A DNA stretch of 64,000 nt from an uncultured Mobiluncus sp. (GCF_943914685.1 NZ_CALUCZ010000010.1:1-64000), one strand, 5' to 3'; counted from the stretch's first letter, positions 51,972 through 61,477 are shown. Notes: a model not told the origin generated them from the sequence alone. Numbers and translations: made by a program.

Positions 51972-53096
51972 TTGGCTACAGTTTCTATGGGTCTTGACCC
52001 ACTATTCTCCGGTTCGCGGATGCGTGCCGCGCTGAGCGGAATCAGACCGGCTACCACCCCGGTGTGGTTTATGCGCCAAGCCGGCAGGTCCCTGCCGGAG
52101 TACCGTGCCTTGCGTGAGGGAAAATCCATGCTCACCGCCTGCACCACCCCGGAGATTGCCGCCGAAATTACCCTCCAGCCGGTACGCCGCCACCACGTCG
52201 ACGCGGCCGTGTTCTTTTCCGATATCGTGGTGCCGCTGTACCTAGCCGGCGCAAACATCGATATCGTGCCCGGCCGCGGACCGGTGCTGAAACAGCCTTT
52301 GACCAGCGCAGACGAGGTAGAAAAACTGACTGAACTGGAAGTTGCGGACTGGTCGGTCATTGAGCAAGCCGCCGCCCATGTGCGCCGTGAACTGCCTTAC
52401 GAAAAAGTCCTGCTGGGATTTGCCGGAGCACCTTTTACCTTGGCCTCATACCTGTTGGAGGCCGGCGGGCCACGGCGGCGCGAATGCTTGGAAACTCGCG
52501 CTTTTATCGAGGCGCAACCTGCCGCCTGGACCAAGCTGGCGACCTGGTGCGCGAAACTGTCTGGCCAGTTCATGAAAGCCCAAATCAACGGTGGCGCCGA
52601 AGCGGTGCAGCTGTTCGATTCCTGGGCGGGAGCCCTGACGGCAGAGGAATACCGCCGGTTCGCCCTGCCCTACTCGACACTAGCCTTTCAAGGTGCGCCG
52701 GGAGCCACGCACGTTCACTTCGGGGTCGGCACCGCGCACCTCATCGAAGCGATGGGTGAAATCGCCGAGGTCGTTTCCATCGGCTCCGACTTGAGCTTGG
52801 ACGCCGCCGCTCGGCGCCTGCCCGGGAAAGTCCTGCAGGGCAACCTCGACCCGGACCTGCTGATCTCCGCGGAGCAACCGGCGCAAACCGAGGCGAACCC
52901 CACCGAAACGGGGGACATCATGGAACGAGTCTGGCGCGAAGCCGAACAGGTCCTGCAGGCCGGGCTGGCCGCTCCCGCCCACATTTTCAACCTGGGACAC
53001 GGGGTGAGACCCGACACCGACCCCGGGGTGCTGACCGAACTGACCGCTCGAATCCACACTTGGCGAGCCCCGGCCACCACACCCACCGAAAACTGA
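51972..53096 (+). CDS. hemE: Uroporphyrinogen decarboxylase
   Basis: A 374-residue enzyme making coproporphyrinogen III. PVWFMRQAGRSLPEYRALR is the signature; AAVFFSDIVVPLYLAGANIDI and FDSWAGALTAEEYRRFALPY follow, as does GNLDPDLL. It starts at TTG 51972 with AGGA about 8 nt before it; ATG 51987 in frame has no ribosome site. It is the first gene of hemE-cgoX. Confidence 0.94.
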   Translation: MATVSMGLDPLFSGSRMRAALSGIRPATTPVWFMRQAGRSLPEYRALREGKSMLTACTTPEIAAEITLQPVRRHHVDAAVFFSDIVVPLYLAGANIDIVPGRGPVLKQPLTSADEVEKLTELEVADWSVIEQAAAHVRRELPYEKVLLGFAGAPFTLASYLLEAGGPRRRECLETRAFIEAQPAAWTKLATWCAKLSGQFMKAQINGGAEAVQLFDSWAGALTAEEYRRFALPYSTLAFQGAPGATHVHFGVGTAHLIEAMGEIAEVVSIGSDLSLDAAARRLPGKVLQGNLDPDLLISAEQPAQTEANPTETGDIMERVWREAEQVLQAGLAAPAHIFNLGHGVRPDTDPGVLTELTARIHTWRAPATTPTEN

Positions 53097-53144
53097 AAGA
53101 CACCCACCAAACCCACCAGATAACGCTTGTGAAGGGAAAACACC

Positions 53145-54686
53145 ATGGCTGACGACGGCTTTGACATGATTATCCTCGGCGGCGGACTCGGCGCGCTGAC
53201 CGCCGGATACGCGGCGACAAAACGCGGACTGCGCCCCCTCATTTTGGAGGAGCGCGGACGCCCCGGCGGCCTGGTCTGCTCGGGAGTTTTCGGGGGAGCC
53301 ACCGTGGACATCGGGGCGGAATCCTATGCCACCCGCACCCCTGAAGTCACCGATCTGTGCCGGGAACTGGGCTTGAACCCGGTCGCCCCCCACAGCGACT
53401 CCTGGGTATGGGACCACGGCCGCAACGATGCCGTGCGGATTCCTTTTGGAACCTTGGGGATTCCCGTCGACCTTGACGACCCGGTGTTCGTGGAGGGACT
53501 GACCCACATCGCCGGGACACAAGCCCTGGAGCGCGCCCGACAGGATTTGACACTGCCCGCGGAAGTCGGCGCGGACGCGAAAAGTTTTGGGGAACTGGTC
53601 GAAGCCCGGCTGGGGAAAGCCGTGCTGGACGCGTTCGTGACCCCGTTCGCGGGAGGCATTCATTCCACGCACCCCTACGGTCTGGATCCCGACCGGGTCG
53701 CACCGGGATTGCGCGCTGCCCTGGCGCGCACCGGGTCGCTGACCAAGGCGGTGGCCGCCACCCGTAAACCCAACTCAATCGTGGTGATGATGCCCGAGGG
53801 CGGTATGTTCAAGCTGGTAGACGAGCTGGTGAAACGCATTACCGACGCGGGGGGACGCATCGACAACCACGTACGAGTCATGCATGTCGAAGCCGGTATC
53901 GGAGCGGAAAACCCGCGCTGGGTCGTGTGGTGCAAACACACGATTTCCAACACCAAGTACCAGGGCGGGCCGCCGGAAGAAACCGGCAACGCTTTCGGGC
54001 TGGCGACCGACCGGATTGTGGTGGCGCTACCGGGCAACAGCGCGCTGAAAGTGCTGAACTCGGCCGCGGCCTCGATGCTGCGCCTGAAGTTCCACGCCGA
54101 ACGCGACCATCGGGACGCTACCCTACGGTTTGACGCGGCGGCCCTGGAAGAAATCGGTGATTTGACCACCGGATTCCAGCTGCATAAAGGCACCCACGTG
54201 ATGAATGTGACCCTAGCGGTTAACGCGCCCCAGCTGGACAACCCGCCGCGTGGGTCGGGTATGTTGGTTGGGCCCCCGCCCTGCGGACCTGATGAGGACC
54301 CGAACGTGTTGCAGGCCAAAGCCATCACGAACTATTCCGCGAAATGGCCCGGCACGATGGCGGGAGCTGCCCCCCACACGCATATCCTGCGGATTTCTTA
54401 CGGTCGAGAGGGTGACCCGGACGGTTTTGTCTACCAGATTACGGTGGAGCGGGCTTTGGCTGACGCGTCACGAATGCTGGGAGTGGAACTGACCATGGAC
54501 CAGGTCTTGGATTCACGCCGCATCTTTTGGGGCGACGCCATGACCCACCCCAACGCCGAGGAACGCGCGGTGCTCAACCAGATTGCCGCCGCGGCCCAGC
54601 GCGTGGAGGGCCTGGACCTGGAAGGCGCCCTGTTTGCCGGGACCGGGATTACTGCCGTGGTCGCTCGCGGATTGCAGTTTCAATAG
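53145..54686 (+). CDS. cgoX: Coproporphyrinogen III oxidase, oxygen-dependent FAD enzyme (CgoX/HemY-type)
   Basis: A 513-residue flavoprotein of the protoporphyrinogen oxidase fold. The N-terminal dinucleotide motif MIILGGGLGALTAGYAATKRG and GRPGGLVCSGVFGGATVDIGAES are clear, as is the C-terminal ALFAGTGITAVVARG. With a ferrochelatase-decarboxylase in the cluster and no hemG/hemN seen, it most likely oxidises coproporphyrinogen to coproporphyrin III with oxygen (CPD route). It lies 48 nt after hemE. Confidence 0.88.
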   Translation: MADDGFDMIILGGGLGALTAGYAATKRGLRPLILEERGRPGGLVCSGVFGGATVDIGAESYATRTPEVTDLCRELGLNPVAPHSDSWVWDHGRNDAVRIPFGTLGIPVDLDDPVFVEGLTHIAGTQALERARQDLTLPAEVGADAKSFGELVEARLGKAVLDAFVTPFAGGIHSTHPYGLDPDRVAPGLRAALARTGSLTKAVAATRKPNSIVVMMPEGGMFKLVDELVKRITDAGGRIDNHVRVMHVEAGIGAENPRWVVWCKHTISNTKYQGGPPEETGNAFGLATDRIVVALPGNSALKVLNSAAASMLRLKFHAERDHRDATLRFDAAALEEIGDLTTGFQLHKGTHVMNVTLAVNAPQLDNPPRGSGMLVGPPPCGPDEDPNVLQAKAITNYSAKWPGTMAGAAPHTHILRISYGREGDPDGFVYQITVERALADASRMLGVELTMDQVLDSRRIFWGDAMTHPNAEERAVLNQIAAAAQRVEGLDLEGALFAGTGITAVVARGLQFQ

Positions 54687-54724
54687 ACAGGGTCACAAGG
54701 GCGGGGCGGACGGTTGCCGGGCGC

Positions 54725-55096
54725 TCACGCCGCGATGACGTCGGTAGCGCTGAAGTCCGTGCCTTTGAACAGTAGCGGTTCGTCCAGGGCGCGGGAGGCA
54801 GCGTAGGAGAAACAGTCCCCGAAGTTTAGCTTGGCTGGCGAGCCCGAGCCGCGGGCGAAATTTTGGATGGCGTAGCGAGCCCAATGGAGGTGGGTTTGGT
54901 CCACGGGGGTGATTTCAATGCCTAGGGCGTGGAGAACCTGTGGTGGATTACCGTACTTGCGCGCCACGAGTTCGAATTCAACTGCGGTTCCCGCACTGAT
55001 TTTCGTGTCGTCGCTACGGAGGATTTTTTCGAGATATTCTCGGTAGCCGGGTTCCTTAGCCATAATGGCAATTAAAACTGAGGTGTCTACAATCAC
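54725..55096 (-). CDS. vapC: VapC-type PIN-domain toxin
   Basis: A 123-residue PIN ribonuclease: MIVDTSVLIAIM with the first acidic residue, AVEFE in the middle, and LNFGDCFSYAASRALDEPLLFKG with the later Asp. These acidic residues hold Mg2+. It overlaps the upstream antitoxin by 4 nt. The pair is transcribed against the haem genes around it. Confidence 0.85.
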   Translation of the reverse strand: MIVDTSVLIAIMAKEPGYREYLEKILRSDDTKISAGTAVEFELVARKYGNPPQVLHALGIEITPVDQTHLHWARYAIQNFARGSGSPAKLNFGDCFSYAASRALDEPLLFKGTDFSATDVIAA

Positions 55097-55338
55097 TTCG
55101 GTAATCCGTTCTCATCGTAGAGGTCGTCATCAGTCAAGAAGGTTATCCCTTCCTCCTCCACTTGGGCTTGAATTTCCCTGATGGCCTGCAGTTTTTCTTC
55201 ATAAGTCGGTCGGCGCGTGGCCTCGAGTTCCCGCTGGGCCAGTTCGCGCACCACGGCGGTCATGGTCATGCTTTTACGATTCGCGAGTTCGCGAACGTTT
55301 TCATACACTTGGGGATCTTTGATAGTCAGCATCGGCAT
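55093..55338 (-). CDS. vapB: VapB-type antitoxin
   Basis: An 81-residue protein, LTIKDPQVYENVRELANRKS at the start, with a ribbon-helix-helix-like N-terminus (MTMTAVVRELAQREL) and an acidic C-terminus that would wrap the toxin. It belongs to the Rv0623-like VapB group. It precedes vapC with a 4-nt overlap, the usual TA order. Confidence 0.82.
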   Translation of the reverse strand: MPMLTIKDPQVYENVRELANRKSMTMTAVVRELAQRELEATRRPTYEEKLQAIREIQAQVEEEGITFLTDDDLYDENGLPK

Positions 55339-55429
55339 AGAACAATTCTACCATGAATGCTAGAAAAGCGGAAGGTTGGTTTGCCCCTTCAGTTACTACT
55401 TAACCCGGCTTTGTCCTAAGCTAGAACTT

Positions 55430-56551
55430 ATGCAAACGATTGGCAGCGCTGAGCGTCCGCTCGTGATTGGCACCCGGGCCTCTGCCCTAGCTTTGACTCA
55501 AACCCGCGCCGTCGCCTCCGATTTACAGCAGCGCGGGTTACACGTCCAAGTACAGACGTTTACCACGGAGGGCGACGTCAACCGGGCTTCTCTAGCTAGC
55601 CTCGGCGGAGTCGGCGTATTCGCGGCGGCCCTGCGGGTGGCACTGCTGGAGGGCCACTGCGACCTGGTGGTGCACTCTTTGAAAGACCTGCCCACCGTGC
55701 CGGTAGACGGTCTGGTGGTGGCGGCCACCCCAACTCGTGAAGATCCGGGGGACGTGCTGGTGGCGCGCGACAATCTCAGTTTGGCGGATTTGCCCGCCGG
55801 TTCGCGTCTGGGAACCGGCTCGCCGCGCCGGGCCCGCCAAATCGCGGCCGCACGCCCGGATATTACGTTGGTAGACATTCGCGGCAACGTCCCCACGCGG
55901 GTCGGACGGGTGAAAGGTTTGGCTGCCGTAGCCGAACGGGCCGGCCTGCAGCCGGGCAAGGCCGCCGCGGACCTGGACGGGGTGGTGCTGGCACGAGCCG
56001 GGCTGCACCGCTTGGGAATGGACGAGGCGATTACGGATAGCCTGGAAGGCACGGTGATTCCGGCCGGCGGACAGGGCGCGTTAGCCTTGGAAACCCGTCC
56101 CGAACTGTTGGACGCCGCAGAGGGGCGAAACTTCGCCCAAATCCTCAAGTTTGTGGACGACGAACCCACCCGTTTAGAGGTCAGTGCGGAACGCGCCTTG
56201 CTGCGCTACCTGGAGGCGGGCTGCGCCGCGCCCTTGGGTGTGCGCGGAGTGGTGACCTGGGACAAACGTGTCGAAGCGCCCTCGGGACGTCTGGAACTGA
56301 CCGCCCGAGTAATCGGAAATCAGGGCGAAGTCTTGGAAGTCAACGGGGAAACCACCGTGTTGCTGGGGGCCGAAGCCGCGCAGCGTGATTTCGCGCTGGC
56401 CGCTGCCCAACAGTTGGGAGTGGATCTGGCTGGGGAACTGTTGGCGGCCGGAGCGGCAACAATCGCCGACCTCAAAGCCACCAAATCTGAGCTCACCCAG
56501 AGTGGTGCGAATCAGACTGTAGACAATGAAAAGGAATTGTGGGGGGAATAA
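55430..56551 (+). CDS. hemC: Hydroxymethylbilane synthase (porphobilinogen deaminase)
   Basis: A 373-residue enzyme that joins four porphobilinogens. Signatures: LVIGTRASALALTQTRAV, DLVVHSLKDLPT with its catalytic Asp region, LGTGSPRRARQIAAARPD, and LEAGCAAPLGV, where the cysteine carries the dipyrromethane cofactor. ATG 55430 is preferred because it gives the normal N-terminus; the open frame runs 18 codons further upstream. First gene of hemC-hemD-hemB-hemL, after the vapBC module. Confidence 0.94.
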   Translation: MQTIGSAERPLVIGTRASALALTQTRAVASDLQQRGLHVQVQTFTTEGDVNRASLASLGGVGVFAAALRVALLEGHCDLVVHSLKDLPTVPVDGLVVAATPTREDPGDVLVARDNLSLADLPAGSRLGTGSPRRARQIAAARPDITLVDIRGNVPTRVGRVKGLAAVAERAGLQPGKAAADLDGVVLARAGLHRLGMDEAITDSLEGTVIPAGGQGALALETRPELLDAAEGRNFAQILKFVDDEPTRLEVSAERALLRYLEAGCAAPLGVRGVVTWDKRVEAPSGRLELTARVIGNQGEVLEVNGETTVLLGAEAAQRDFALAAAQQLGVDLAGELLAAGAATIADLKATKSELTQSGANQTVDNEKELWGE

Positions 56552-56557
56552 CATTTG

Positions 56558-57316
56558 ATGAAACCTAAACTGTTGGTGCCCAGAGTCCCGGGAGACGTGT
56601 TGGCACGGGGATTAGAAAAGGCGGGTCTGCCGGTGGTGTGCGCGCCCGTGACCGAGAAAGTGCCCACCCCCAGCGAGGACTGGTTTGAGCCGATGCAGCG
56701 GCTGCAGAACGGGGAATACGACTGGGTTGTGCTCTCTAGCGTGGCAACAGCCACGTTCCTGGACGCGCACTACGACTTGGAAGAATTGTTTGCCCAAGTG
56801 CAGGTCGCAGCCGTGGGTGCCGCCACCGCCGAGGCTATCCGTCAGCTTGACGGTCATGTTGATCTGGTAGGACCCGATCCGGCCTGTGCCGAGTCGCTGG
56901 TCAAGGCGTTTCCGGCGGGGACCGGAACGGTGCTGCTGCCCGGTGCGGTCGGGGCGGCCCCGACCTTGGGACAAGGGCTGAACCGTAAGGGATACAACGT
57001 GGAAAAGCTCCGGCTCTATGAATCCGTGTGCCTGCCCGATTTACCATTGGAATGGGAGACCGCCCTGGCTCCCGGAGCACTGACCTACGTGCTGGTTACG
57101 GCCGGTTCAGTAGCGCGCGCCGCCCACGAACTGCTGACGAAAGCCGGCGTGAAACAATGGCCCGAACCCATCGCTTTTGGGAAATCTTCCGCCGCCGTGC
57201 TGCGGGAACTGGGCTGGTCAGCCGCCGAGGTTTGTGAAACCACGAACGCCGAAGGGGTCGTTCGGGCGTATGAAAACGTTGTTCGAGAACTAGAACAGAA
57301 AGCCGCACGAGATTAG
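56558..57316 (+). CDS. hemD: Uroporphyrinogen-III synthase
   Basis: A 252-residue two-domain protein in the weakly conserved HemD family: KLLVPRVPGDVLARGLEKAG, DWVVLSSVATATFLD, VAAVGAATAEAIRQ, and VLVTAGSVARAAHEL and IAFGKSSAAVLRELGW in the second half. It cyclises hydroxymethylbilane to uroporphyrinogen III. The position directly between hemC and hemB supports this. ATG 56558, or the TTG one codon earlier. Confidence 0.88.
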   Translation: MKPKLLVPRVPGDVLARGLEKAGLPVVCAPVTEKVPTPSEDWFEPMQRLQNGEYDWVVLSSVATATFLDAHYDLEELFAQVQVAAVGAATAEAIRQLDGHVDLVGPDPACAESLVKAFPAGTGTVLLPGAVGAAPTLGQGLNRKGYNVEKLRLYESVCLPDLPLEWETALAPGALTYVLVTAGSVARAAHELLTKAGVKQWPEPIAFGKSSAAVLRELGWSAAEVCETTNAEGVVRAYENVVRELEQKAARD

Positions 57317-57325
57317 GGGAAAACT

Positions 57326-58450
57326 ATGACAGGATTACCGCACGCCGCAAATTTGGGGGTAGGACCGACCACCCCGAGCGCTACCGGGGGACGGCACACC
57401 GGTACTTGTGAAGCCGGAACTAAGGCCGGGTCGAACGACAAGGTCGTGCCCGCGCGGAAACTGCCCCACGGCCTGACCCCATTCGTACGTCCCCGCCGGT
57501 TGCGCACGTCTGTGCCGATGCGTCGCCTGGTGGCGGAAACCCGCTGGAGCCCCGAACAGCTGATCCTGCCCGTATTCGTGCGTGACGGGATTAGCGAACC
57601 GGTAGAAATTCCCTCCATGCCCGGCCAATACCAGCACACGCCCGAATCTTTGGCGCAGTTGGGCCGGGAAGCGGCGGACGCCGGCATCGGGGGCATGATT
57701 GTGTTCGGAGTCCCCACCGACGCTGACAAAGACGAAACCGGCTCGGCAGCTTGGGACCCCAACGGGATTCAAAACCGGGGCATCGCCGCCCTCGCTGACG
57801 CGGTCGGGGACCAGCTGGTGGTCATGGCCGACACCTGCCTGGACGAGACGACTTCGCACGGGCATTGCGGGCCGCTGCGCCCTGACGGTGTGGTAGACAA
57901 CGATTGGGCGGTGTCCTGTTACGCGGCTACGGCGGTGTCACAAGCGCGGGCCGGGGCGGCCGCGGTCGGCCCCAGCGGCATGATGGACGGCCAGGTCGCC
58001 GCGATCCGTGAGGCTTTGGACGAGGCCGGGTACAGTGACGTGGCGATTATGGCCTACTCCGCCAAATATGCGTCCGGCCTGTTCGGGCCGTTTCGGGACG
58101 CGGTCGGTTGCGCCCTGAAAGGCGACCGGCGCACCTATCAGCAAGACCCCGCCAACCGCCGTGAGGGACTGCGCGAAACCCTGCTGGACATCGAGGAAGG
58201 CGCCGACATGGTGATGGTTAAGCCCGCCTCGCTGTACCTGGACGTGCTGGCTGACGTGGCCGCGGCTTCACCAGTGCCGGTGGCCGCCTACCAGGTGTCT
58301 GGCGAATACGCGATGATTGAGGCGGCAGCCGCCAATGGCTGGATTGACCGTTCTCGCGTCATCGACGAGTCCCTGACCTCGATTGTTCGGGCCGGAGCGG
58401 ACATTGTGTTGACGTACTATGCGATTGAGGCGGCGCAAGGCTTGGCCTAA
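57326..58450 (+). CDS. hemB: Porphobilinogen synthase (delta-aminolevulinate dehydratase)
   Basis: A 374-residue enzyme condensing two 5-aminolevulinates. The Schiff-base lysines lie in IMAYSAKYASGLFGPFRDAV and VMVKPASLYLDVL; the metal-binding loop reads DTCLDETTSHGHCG, a mixed Cys/Asp type as in other actinobacteria. The first ~45 residues before FVRPRRLRTSVPMRRLV are extra, yet the ATG at 57326 has a good AGGGGA site. It starts 9 nt after hemD. Confidence 0.94.
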   Translation: MTGLPHAANLGVGPTTPSATGGRHTGTCEAGTKAGSNDKVVPARKLPHGLTPFVRPRRLRTSVPMRRLVAETRWSPEQLILPVFVRDGISEPVEIPSMPGQYQHTPESLAQLGREAADAGIGGMIVFGVPTDADKDETGSAAWDPNGIQNRGIAALADAVGDQLVVMADTCLDETTSHGHCGPLRPDGVVDNDWAVSCYAATAVSQARAGAAAVGPSGMMDGQVAAIREALDEAGYSDVAIMAYSAKYASGLFGPFRDAVGCALKGDRRTYQQDPANRREGLRETLLDIEEGADMVMVKPASLYLDVLADVAAASPVPVAAYQVSGEYAMIEAAAANGWIDRSRVIDESLTSIVRAGADIVLTYYAIEAAQGLA

Positions 58451-58537
58451 GCCGAAACCGTGCCACGGTCAGCGAGCCGAAAAGGTGACCCGAAAGAACT
58501 TGTGACAATGTCGTCTCACCACCCAAAGGAGGGCAAA

Positions 58538-59947
58538 ATGACAACGAATGCTGATTTGTTTGCGGCGGCACAAGCCGTCATTCCCGGCGGGGTCGATTCT
58601 CCCGTCCGCGCCTACGGTTCGGTTGGGGGCGTGCCGGCTTTCGTGACTCGCGCGAAAGGTCCGCGCGTGTGGGACGCGGAAGGTCACGAGTTCGTTGACC
58701 TGGTTTGTTCCTGGGGGCCGATGCTGCTGGGTCACGCTGATGAACGGGTGGTCGAGGCCGTGACGCGCGCGGCCGAGGCAGGTCTCAGTTTTGGCGCGCC
58801 CACCGAGTCGGAAACCTTGCTGGCCGAGGCAATCCGCCAACGGGTGCCGCTGGCGGAAAAGGTCCGGTTTGTTTCGACCGGGACCGAAGCGACCATGACC
58901 GCTATCCGCCTGGCGCGGGGGGCGACCGGGCGGGATTTGATTATCAAGTTCGCCGGCAACTATCACGGGCACTCTGACGGTTTGCTCAGCGAAGCCGGTT
59001 CCGGGGTCGCCACCGGCGGTTTGCCCTCCAGTGCGGGAGTACCGGCGGGAATTTCGGCCCTGACCCTGGTGGTGCCCTACAACAATGTGAAAGCGGTGCA
59101 GGAAGTGTTTGCCCGGCGCGGTTCCGAGATTGCCGCGGTCATTGTGGAAGGCGCTGCCGCAAATATGGGTGTCGTGGCGCCACGGGCCGGATTCCTGCCC
59201 GAAATTTCCCGACTGTGTCGCGAGTACGGGGCGTTGATGATTCAAGACGAGGTGCTGACTGGGTTTCGGGTGTCGCCGTCGGGCTGGTGGGGGTTGTCCA
59301 CCGGGCGGGAATATTTGGAAAGTCCGGAGGGCACCACGTCCGGGCCGGCGGGACTGTTCCCGGTAGGGGTCGCTGCCCAAAACGAGGGTGTGACTTTTGG
59401 CGAGTTTTGGACCCCGGACTTGTTGACTTTCGGCAAGGTCATCGGGGGAGGCATGCCCCTGGCGGCTCTTGGGGGTCGCGCCGAACTGATGGATCAGCTC
59501 GCGCCTCTCGGCCCGGTCTATCAGGCCGGAACCCTGAGCGGTAATCCGCTGTCTTGTGCGGCCGGCTTGGCTACTTTACAAGGTGCCGACAACAATGTGT
59601 ATGGCAAGGTCGATGCGGTGGCTGACACGATTGCGGGTGCTCTGGACGCGGCGTTGAAACGCGAGGGAGTGCCCCACTTCATCGGGCGGGCCGGGTCGCT
59701 GTTCTCCGTGTTCTTTTCCGAGACTCCCGTCATCGATTATGTCGGTGCGAAAGCCCAGGAAACCTGGCGGTTCGCCCCGATGTTTTGGGAGTTTTACCGG
59801 CAAGGCGTCATGCTGCCGCCCTCTGTGTTTGAAGCCTGGTTTGTGTCCGCGGCCCACTTCGGTGACGACGGAGCCATCAACCGGATTCTGGACGCGATTC
59901 CGGCCGCGGCGAAAGCTGCCGCCACCGCACAGGCGCCCCAGGCCTAA
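58538..59947 (+). CDS. hemL: Glutamate-1-semialdehyde 2,1-aminomutase
   Basis: A 469-residue PLP enzyme that forms 5-aminolevulinate. Signatures: AQAVIPGGVDSPVRAYGSVG, FVSTGTEATMTAIRLARGATG, FAGNYHGHSDG and the PLP lysine in LTFGKVIGGGMPLAA. ATG 58538 follows AAAGGAGGG; the open frame begins 26 codons earlier. About 35 residues are inserted between GFRVSPSGWWGL and TPDLLTFGK compared with the E. coli enzyme. Confidence 0.94.
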   Translation: MTTNADLFAAAQAVIPGGVDSPVRAYGSVGGVPAFVTRAKGPRVWDAEGHEFVDLVCSWGPMLLGHADERVVEAVTRAAEAGLSFGAPTESETLLAEAIRQRVPLAEKVRFVSTGTEATMTAIRLARGATGRDLIIKFAGNYHGHSDGLLSEAGSGVATGGLPSSAGVPAGISALTLVVPYNNVKAVQEVFARRGSEIAAVIVEGAAANMGVVAPRAGFLPEISRLCREYGALMIQDEVLTGFRVSPSGWWGLSTGREYLESPEGTTSGPAGLFPVGVAAQNEGVTFGEFWTPDLLTFGKVIGGGMPLAALGGRAELMDQLAPLGPVYQAGTLSGNPLSCAAGLATLQGADNNVYGKVDAVADTIAGALDAALKREGVPHFIGRAGSLFSVFFSETPVIDYVGAKAQETWRFAPMFWEFYRQGVMLPPSVFEAWFVSAAHFGDDGAINRILDAIPAAAKAAATAQAPQA

Positions 59948-59991
59948 ACCCAGGCGCAAACCATCCCTCACAACTATTGAAAGCAAAACAA

Positions 59992-61449
59992 ATGGTTACT
60001 GAATTTCCCACCGAACACGTTGATTTAGGGGCGCTGAGCCCGGCGATTGCCCTCGGTTCATTGGACGGACGATACCGCGGGGTCGTGTCCCCGCTGGTGG
60101 ACTGGTTTTCCGAAGCGGCGGTCAATCGGGCCCGCCTGTTCGTCGAGATTGAGTGGCTCATTTGGCTCACAGACCAGGAAGTACTGGACGGCGCGCCGGT
60201 GTTGAGCGCGGCGGAAAAAACGTATTTGCGCAGTCTGGTCGGGACTTTCGGGGCGGACGAAATCGCTACGCTGAGTCAAACCGAAGCGAAAACCAAGCAT
60301 GACGTGAAAGCGGTGGAATACCTGTTGAAGTCCGCCCTTGAGGCCGCCCCGGAGGCATTAGGCGGAACGGAAGGCCAGGCACTGCCGAGCCTGAAAGAAA
60401 TGGTGCACATCTTCTGCACTTCCGAGGACATCAACAACCTGACCTACGCGATTTTGATTAAACACGGGGTGGGACGCGTGTGGCTGCCCGCCGCCCGCGC
60501 CCTGCAAACCCAAATCACCGACCTTGCCCGGGAAAACGCGCAAGTGCCGATGCTGGCTCACACCCACGGACAGCCCGCCACCCCCACCACCTTGGGACAT
60601 GAACTGGCCGTGTTTGCTTGGCGTATGAACCGTCAGCTGAAACGTGTCGAAACCCAGGAATACTTGGGCAAAATCAACGGTGCGACCGGCGATTTTGCGG
60701 CGCACACGGTGGCGGTACCAGGAGCAGATTGGGCGGCGCTGTCGCGCGGATTTGTTGAGGACCGGCTCGGACTGACCTGGAACCCGCTGACCACCCAGAT
60801 TGAATCCCACGACTATCAAGCGGAACTTTATGCGACGGTCACGCACTTTAACCGCATCGCCCACAACCTCGCCACCGACATTTGGACCTATATTTCTCTG
60901 CGGTATTTTGCCCAGGATTTGGCGGCGCAAGGTTCGACCGGGTCCTCGACCATGCCGCATAAAATCAACCCGATTCGGTTCGAAAACGCCGAAGCGAACC
61001 TCGAGATTTCCTCCGGCCTGTTTGAGGTGCTGGAACAGACCCTGGTTACGACCCGGATGCAGCGCGACCTCACCGATTCCACTACCCAGCGCAATATCGG
61101 CACCGCGTTTGGCCACTCCCTGCTGGCAATCGATAATCTGCGGCGCGGACTGGCCGGTCTGAAAGTTGACGCAGCCGTGATGGCAGCCGATTTGGACGAC
61201 AACTGGGAAGTGCTGGGCGAAGCGGTCCAACAGACCATGCGCGTGGCGGGGATTGCCGGAGTTTCCGGCATGGATAACCCCTATGAGCGTTTGAAAGAGC
61301 TGACCCGCGGACACAAGGTGGACGGGGCTCGAATGCGACAGTTCATCGCCGACCTGGGGCTTCCCCCAGAGCAAACCGCACGTTTGCAGGCCCTGACCCC
61401 CGCGACCTACACCGGGCTGGCCGCCCAGCTGGTCGACTATCTCGAATAA
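59992..61449 (+). CDS. purB: Adenylosuccinate lyase
   Basis: A 485-residue fumarase/aspartase-family enzyme for two steps of purine synthesis. LGSLDGRYRGV at the N-terminus, VHIFCTSEDINNL, PMLAHTHGQPATPTTLGHEL and the signature GSSTMPHKINPIRFENAEAN are present. It is of the E. coli type. It lies in the same direction after hemL; the ATG at 59992 is preferred over the TTG at 59977, though neither has a strong ribosome site. Confidence 0.94.
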   Translation: MVTEFPTEHVDLGALSPAIALGSLDGRYRGVVSPLVDWFSEAAVNRARLFVEIEWLIWLTDQEVLDGAPVLSAAEKTYLRSLVGTFGADEIATLSQTEAKTKHDVKAVEYLLKSALEAAPEALGGTEGQALPSLKEMVHIFCTSEDINNLTYAILIKHGVGRVWLPAARALQTQITDLARENAQVPMLAHTHGQPATPTTLGHELAVFAWRMNRQLKRVETQEYLGKINGATGDFAAHTVAVPGADWAALSRGFVEDRLGLTWNPLTTQIESHDYQAELYATVTHFNRIAHNLATDIWTYISLRYFAQDLAAQGSTGSSTMPHKINPIRFENAEANLEISSGLFEVLEQTLVTTRMQRDLTDSTTQRNIGTAFGHSLLAIDNLRRGLAGLKVDAAVMAADLDDNWEVLGEAVQQTMRVAGIAGVSGMDNPYERLKELTRGHKVDGARMRQFIADLGLPPEQTARLQALTPATYTGLAAQLVDYLE

Positions 61450-61455
61450 GCGTGC

Positions 61456-61477
61456 TCAGCCCACTAAACAGGGCTGA
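61456..61477 (+). terminator. Hairpin after purB
   Basis: TCAGCCC (61456-61462) pairs with GGGCTGA (61471-61477) around an 8-nt loop, 6 nt after the stop; only TT follows, so termination is uncertain. Confidence 0.4.
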
